The notes beneath the pieces are model-generated. The model was not told the DNA's origin, made no database searches, and saw only the letters and a program-made list of their open reading frames with translations. The position numbers were made by a program, and so were the translations under genes. From the NCBI RefSeq assembly GCF_001513965.1, contig NZ_KQ948016.1, forward strand, positions 709,266 through 773,265: a DNA stretch of 64,000 bases. Reading direction: 5' to 3'. Below, one piece after another: positions 61,872-64,000 of the stretch. The stretch's first letter is position 1, and each line of letters starts with the position of its first letter. Source of the stretch: Streptomyces cellostaticus. Its GTDB lineage: Bacteria; Actinomycetota; Actinomycetes; Streptomycetales; Streptomycetaceae.

Positions 61872-62881
61872 GTTCCCGGGGTTCGCAGGTTCTGATCGAG
61901 GCGCCCGGAGCGCACCGGGTCGAGGACCACACGCCCCGGGATCCCGGTCCCGGCGAGGCGCTGGTCGCCGTGCACGCGGTGGGCATCTGCGGCAGCGACC
62001 GCGAGGTGTACCAGGGCAACCGGCCGGAAGGGTACGTCCGTTACCCGCTCACGCCCGGCCACGAGTGGTCGGGGACGGTCCGCGCCGTGGGTGCGGGCGT
62101 GCCCGCGGCGCTCGTCGGCCGCAAGGTGGTCGGCGAGGGCTTCCGCAACTGCCAGGTGTGCGACCGCTGCCACGCGGGCGAGACCACGCTGTGCAGCGCG
62201 GGGTACGAGGAGACCGGCTTCACCCAGCCGGGCGCCATGGCTGCCACCCTCACCCTGCCCGCCCGGCTGCTGCACCCGCTGCCGGACGGCGCCGACCTCA
62301 CCGCCGCCGCTCTGCTGGAGCCGGCCGCCTGCATCGCGGCCGCCGCGCTGAAGGCGAAGGCCCAGCCGGGCGAGCGGGTCGCGGTGGTCGGTACGGGCAC
62401 GCTCGGCATGTTCGCCGTGCAGTTCCTGAAGGCGATCTCGCCGGTGGAGCTGCTCGTCGTGGGCACGCGCAACGACCGGGAGGCGCTCTCCCGGCAGTTC
62501 GGAGCGACCGACTTCCGGCTCAAGGGCCGGCAACTCCCGGACGACTTCGACGTCGTGATCGAGACCGCCGGGTCCGCGTCCGCCGCGCGCACCGCCGCCT
62601 CCCTGCTCAGGCGCGGCGGACGCCTGGTCCTGACCGGCCTCCCGGCCGCGGGCGCGGACGGGCTCGACCCGACCGATCTCGTCGTACGGCAGCTGGAGGT
62701 GCACACGGTCTTCGGGGCACCGCCGGACGCCTGGGCGCACACCGTGCGGGTCTTCGGCGCCGGGCTGCTGGACCCGCTGCCGCTGGTCACGCACGAGCTG
62801 CCGCTGACCGAGTTCCCGCAGGCCATCGAGCTGGTCGGGGCCGGTGATCCGAAGGTGGGCAAGGTGCTGCTCCGCCCCTAG
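61868..62881 (+). CDS. Zinc-dependent alcohol/polyol dehydrogenase
   Basis: 337 residues from GTG 61868 overlapping the previous stop, so translationally coupled. Catalytic zinc Cys in AVGICGSDREVYQ, GHEWSG (zinc His/Glu), structural zinc cysteines in FRNCQVCDRCHAGETTLCSAG, and Rossmann fold VAVVGTGTLGMFAVQFLKA. MDR family, likely oxidising a sugar acid or polyol in the same pathway. Confidence 0.93.
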   Translation: MSSRGSQVLIEAPGAHRVEDHTPRDPGPGEALVAVHAVGICGSDREVYQGNRPEGYVRYPLTPGHEWSGTVRAVGAGVPAALVGRKVVGEGFRNCQVCDRCHAGETTLCSAGYEETGFTQPGAMAATLTLPARLLHPLPDGADLTAAALLEPAACIAAAALKAKAQPGERVAVVGTGTLGMFAVQFLKAISPVELLVVGTRNDREALSRQFGATDFRLKGRQLPDDFDVVIETAGSASAARTAASLLRRGGRLVLTGLPAAGADGLDPTDLVVRQLEVHTVFGAPPDAWAHTVRVFGAGLLDPLPLVTHELPLTEFPQAIELVGAGDPKVGKVLLRP

Positions 62882-62883
62882 CC

Positions 62884-62928
62884 GTACGCCGGTCGGGGCG
62901 TGACCTGACGGCGCCCCGACCGGCGTAC
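62884..62928 (+). terminator. Strong hairpin between the dehydrogenase and the next gene
   Basis: A 17-bp perfect stem (GTACGCCGGTCGGGGCG / CGCCCCGACCGGCGTAC) with an 11-base loop starting 3 bases after the dehydrogenase stop. It should end or attenuate the transcript, so the following gene may be expressed at a lower or separate level. Confidence 0.88.
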
Positions 62929-62995
62929 CACCAAGGTCTTTTCGCTACCCAGAGCCGCGAACCTTGTCCGAAATACCGAACACGAAGGACAGCTT

Positions 62996-63964
62996 GTGAC
63001 CGACGCTTCCGCCCCGGCAGCCCGCAGGCCCGGCGAGCAGGTGCTCGCCGCACTCGGCCTGGGCGCGCCCGCCCTCGACCCCGCCGACGCCTCCGCCCAC
63101 AGCTTCCCGGGCGGCGGCCGCTGGCGCACCGAGATCCCCTCGTGCGAGGGTCCCGAGGCGCTGGCGGTCGTACTGAAGGAGGCCTCGCGCCTCGACGTGC
63201 CGATCCACCGCATCAGCCAGGGCAGCGGCGTGTGGATGCTCTCCGACGCCGAGATCACCGAGATGGTCGACGCGACCGGCGAACGGGACATCGAGCTGTG
63301 CCTGTTCACCGGCCCGCGCGGCACCTGGGACATCGGCGGCTCGGTCCGCACCGACTCCCGGGGCGGCGGACTGCGCGCCCGCGGCCACGACGCCGTCGCC
63401 GGCTGTGTCGAGGACGCCGTCCGGGCCACCGAGCTGGGCGTCAAGTGTCTGCTGGTGGCCGACGAGGGCGTGCTGTGGACCCTGCACCGGGCGCGGCAGC
63501 AGGGGATCATCCCGGCCGACACCACCCTGAAGGTCTCGGCGCTGATCGGGCCGGTCAACCCCGCCGCGTACGCGGTGTACGAGGGGCTGGGCGCCGACTC
63601 CGTCAACGTGCCCAGCGATCTGACCCTGGACCACCTCACCGAGATCCGCCGGGTGTCCGGCGCCCCCATGGACATGTACATCGAGGCCCCCGACGACCTC
63701 GGCGGCTATGTGCGGATGTACGAGGTCGCCGAGCTGATCCGGCGCGGCGCACCGCTCTACCTGAAGTTCGGCCTGTCCAAGGCTCCCGGCATCTACCCGT
63801 GGGGCACCCACCTGCGGGACGTGACCCTGGACACCGCCCGGGAGCGGGTGCGGCGCGGCCGGCTCGCCCTGGACCTGCTCGCCCGGCACGGCGCGGACGG
63901 CGACATGGCGCCGCTCGGCTCCCGGCTGCCCGGGACGCTCAACCGCTTCCCCATCACCGCGTGA
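62996..63964 (+). CDS. Uncharacterised barrel-like protein of the sugar-acid operon
   Basis: 322 residues from GTG 62996 (GAAGGAC upstream). Repeating beta-alpha pattern suggests a TIM barrel: RTEIPSCEGPEALAVVLKEASRLDVPIHRISQGSGVWMLSDAEI, IELCLFTGPRGTWDIGGSVRTDSRGGGLRARG, AVRATELGVKCLLVADEGVLWTLHRARQQG, LKVSALIGPVNPAAYAVYEGLGADSVNVPSDLTLDHLTEI, GAPMDMYIEAPDDLGGYVRMYEVAELIRRGAPLYLKFGLSKAPGIYP. It resembles U32-peptidase-like barrels in sugar catabolic loci, but the enzyme is unknown to me. GAGAAGGA at the very end of the window is the ribosome site of a further gene. Confidence 0.8.
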   Translation: MTDASAPAARRPGEQVLAALGLGAPALDPADASAHSFPGGGRWRTEIPSCEGPEALAVVLKEASRLDVPIHRISQGSGVWMLSDAEITEMVDATGERDIELCLFTGPRGTWDIGGSVRTDSRGGGLRARGHDAVAGCVEDAVRATELGVKCLLVADEGVLWTLHRARQQGIIPADTTLKVSALIGPVNPAAYAVYEGLGADSVNVPSDLTLDHLTEIRRVSGAPMDMYIEAPDDLGGYVRMYEVAELIRRGAPLYLKFGLSKAPGIYPWGTHLRDVTLDTARERVRRGRLALDLLARHGADGDMAPLGSRLPGTLNRFPITA

Positions 63965-64000
63965 CCCCTCGCAACGACGAGAAGAACCGAGAAGGACAAG

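Overview
The window is high-GC DNA (about 70% or more, with strong G/C at third codon positions). It has GTG and TTG starts, GGAGG-type ribosome sites, lipoproteins with actinobacterial lipoboxes, and the fasR-fabD-fabH-acpP-fabF block with an aceE of the single-chain actinobacterial type. This is the core chromosome of a Streptomyces species. From memory the order resembles the S. coelicolor SCO23xx region. Gene density is high and both strands are used. No insertion sequence, prophage, integrase or CRISPR array was seen.

Layout. 1-5.4 kb: end of an unknown gene, a SnoaL-like protein with a WYL regulator, an acetyltransferase, a DHA2 exporter fused to a C-terminal winged helix, and a peptidoglycan-binding membrane protein. 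5.37-5.87 kb: nine tandem copies of a 46-bp element followed by two hairpins. 6-7.6 kb: a HAD phosphatase and a GDT1/TMEM165-type Mn exporter gene with an upstream yybP-ykoY (Mn2+) riboswitch. 7.7-14.4 kb: a secreted HNH nuclease, DedA, DoxX with a candidate DmdR/DtxR iron box, an FAD/NAD(P)-binding protein, a ketopantoate-reductase-like protein and a tRNA-Val(UAC). 14.5-22.7 kb: envelope genes (DUF4097 lipoprotein, coiled-coil protein, amidase, deacetylase-like protein, and a class A PBP without its SxxK lysine).

22.8-31.7 kb is a complete Ter stress module: HAD, a giant PRTase_2-TRSP-PRTase_3-PELOTA fusion, a citrate-lyase-like aldolase, four TerD paralogues and a DUF475 TerC-like membrane protein. 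It is followed by an AhpE-type peroxiredoxin, DUF3052, aceE, a K+ channel and several hydrolases and regulators. 41.5-46.5 kb is the fatty-acid synthesis operon with its activator FasR. The order AhpE-DUF3052-aceE-PucR-type regulator-fabD-acp-KAS also exists in mycobacteria, so this is ancient actinobacterial core synteny. Pyruvate dehydrogenase makes acetyl-CoA, and the fab genes consume it after carboxylation.

46.6-60.5 kb holds secreted and carbohydrate enzymes (SGNH lipoprotein, aldose epimerase, GH3 glycosidase with a divergent TetR), a cysteine-less pyroglutamyl-peptidase-like protein, a MarR regulator next to an NADP-dependent oxidoreductase, Ohr, and a serine hydrolase. 60.6-64 kb starts a sugar-acid catabolic operon (enolase-superfamily dehydratase, zinc dehydrogenase, an unknown barrel protein). 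It has its own promoter and operator and continues past the window edge.
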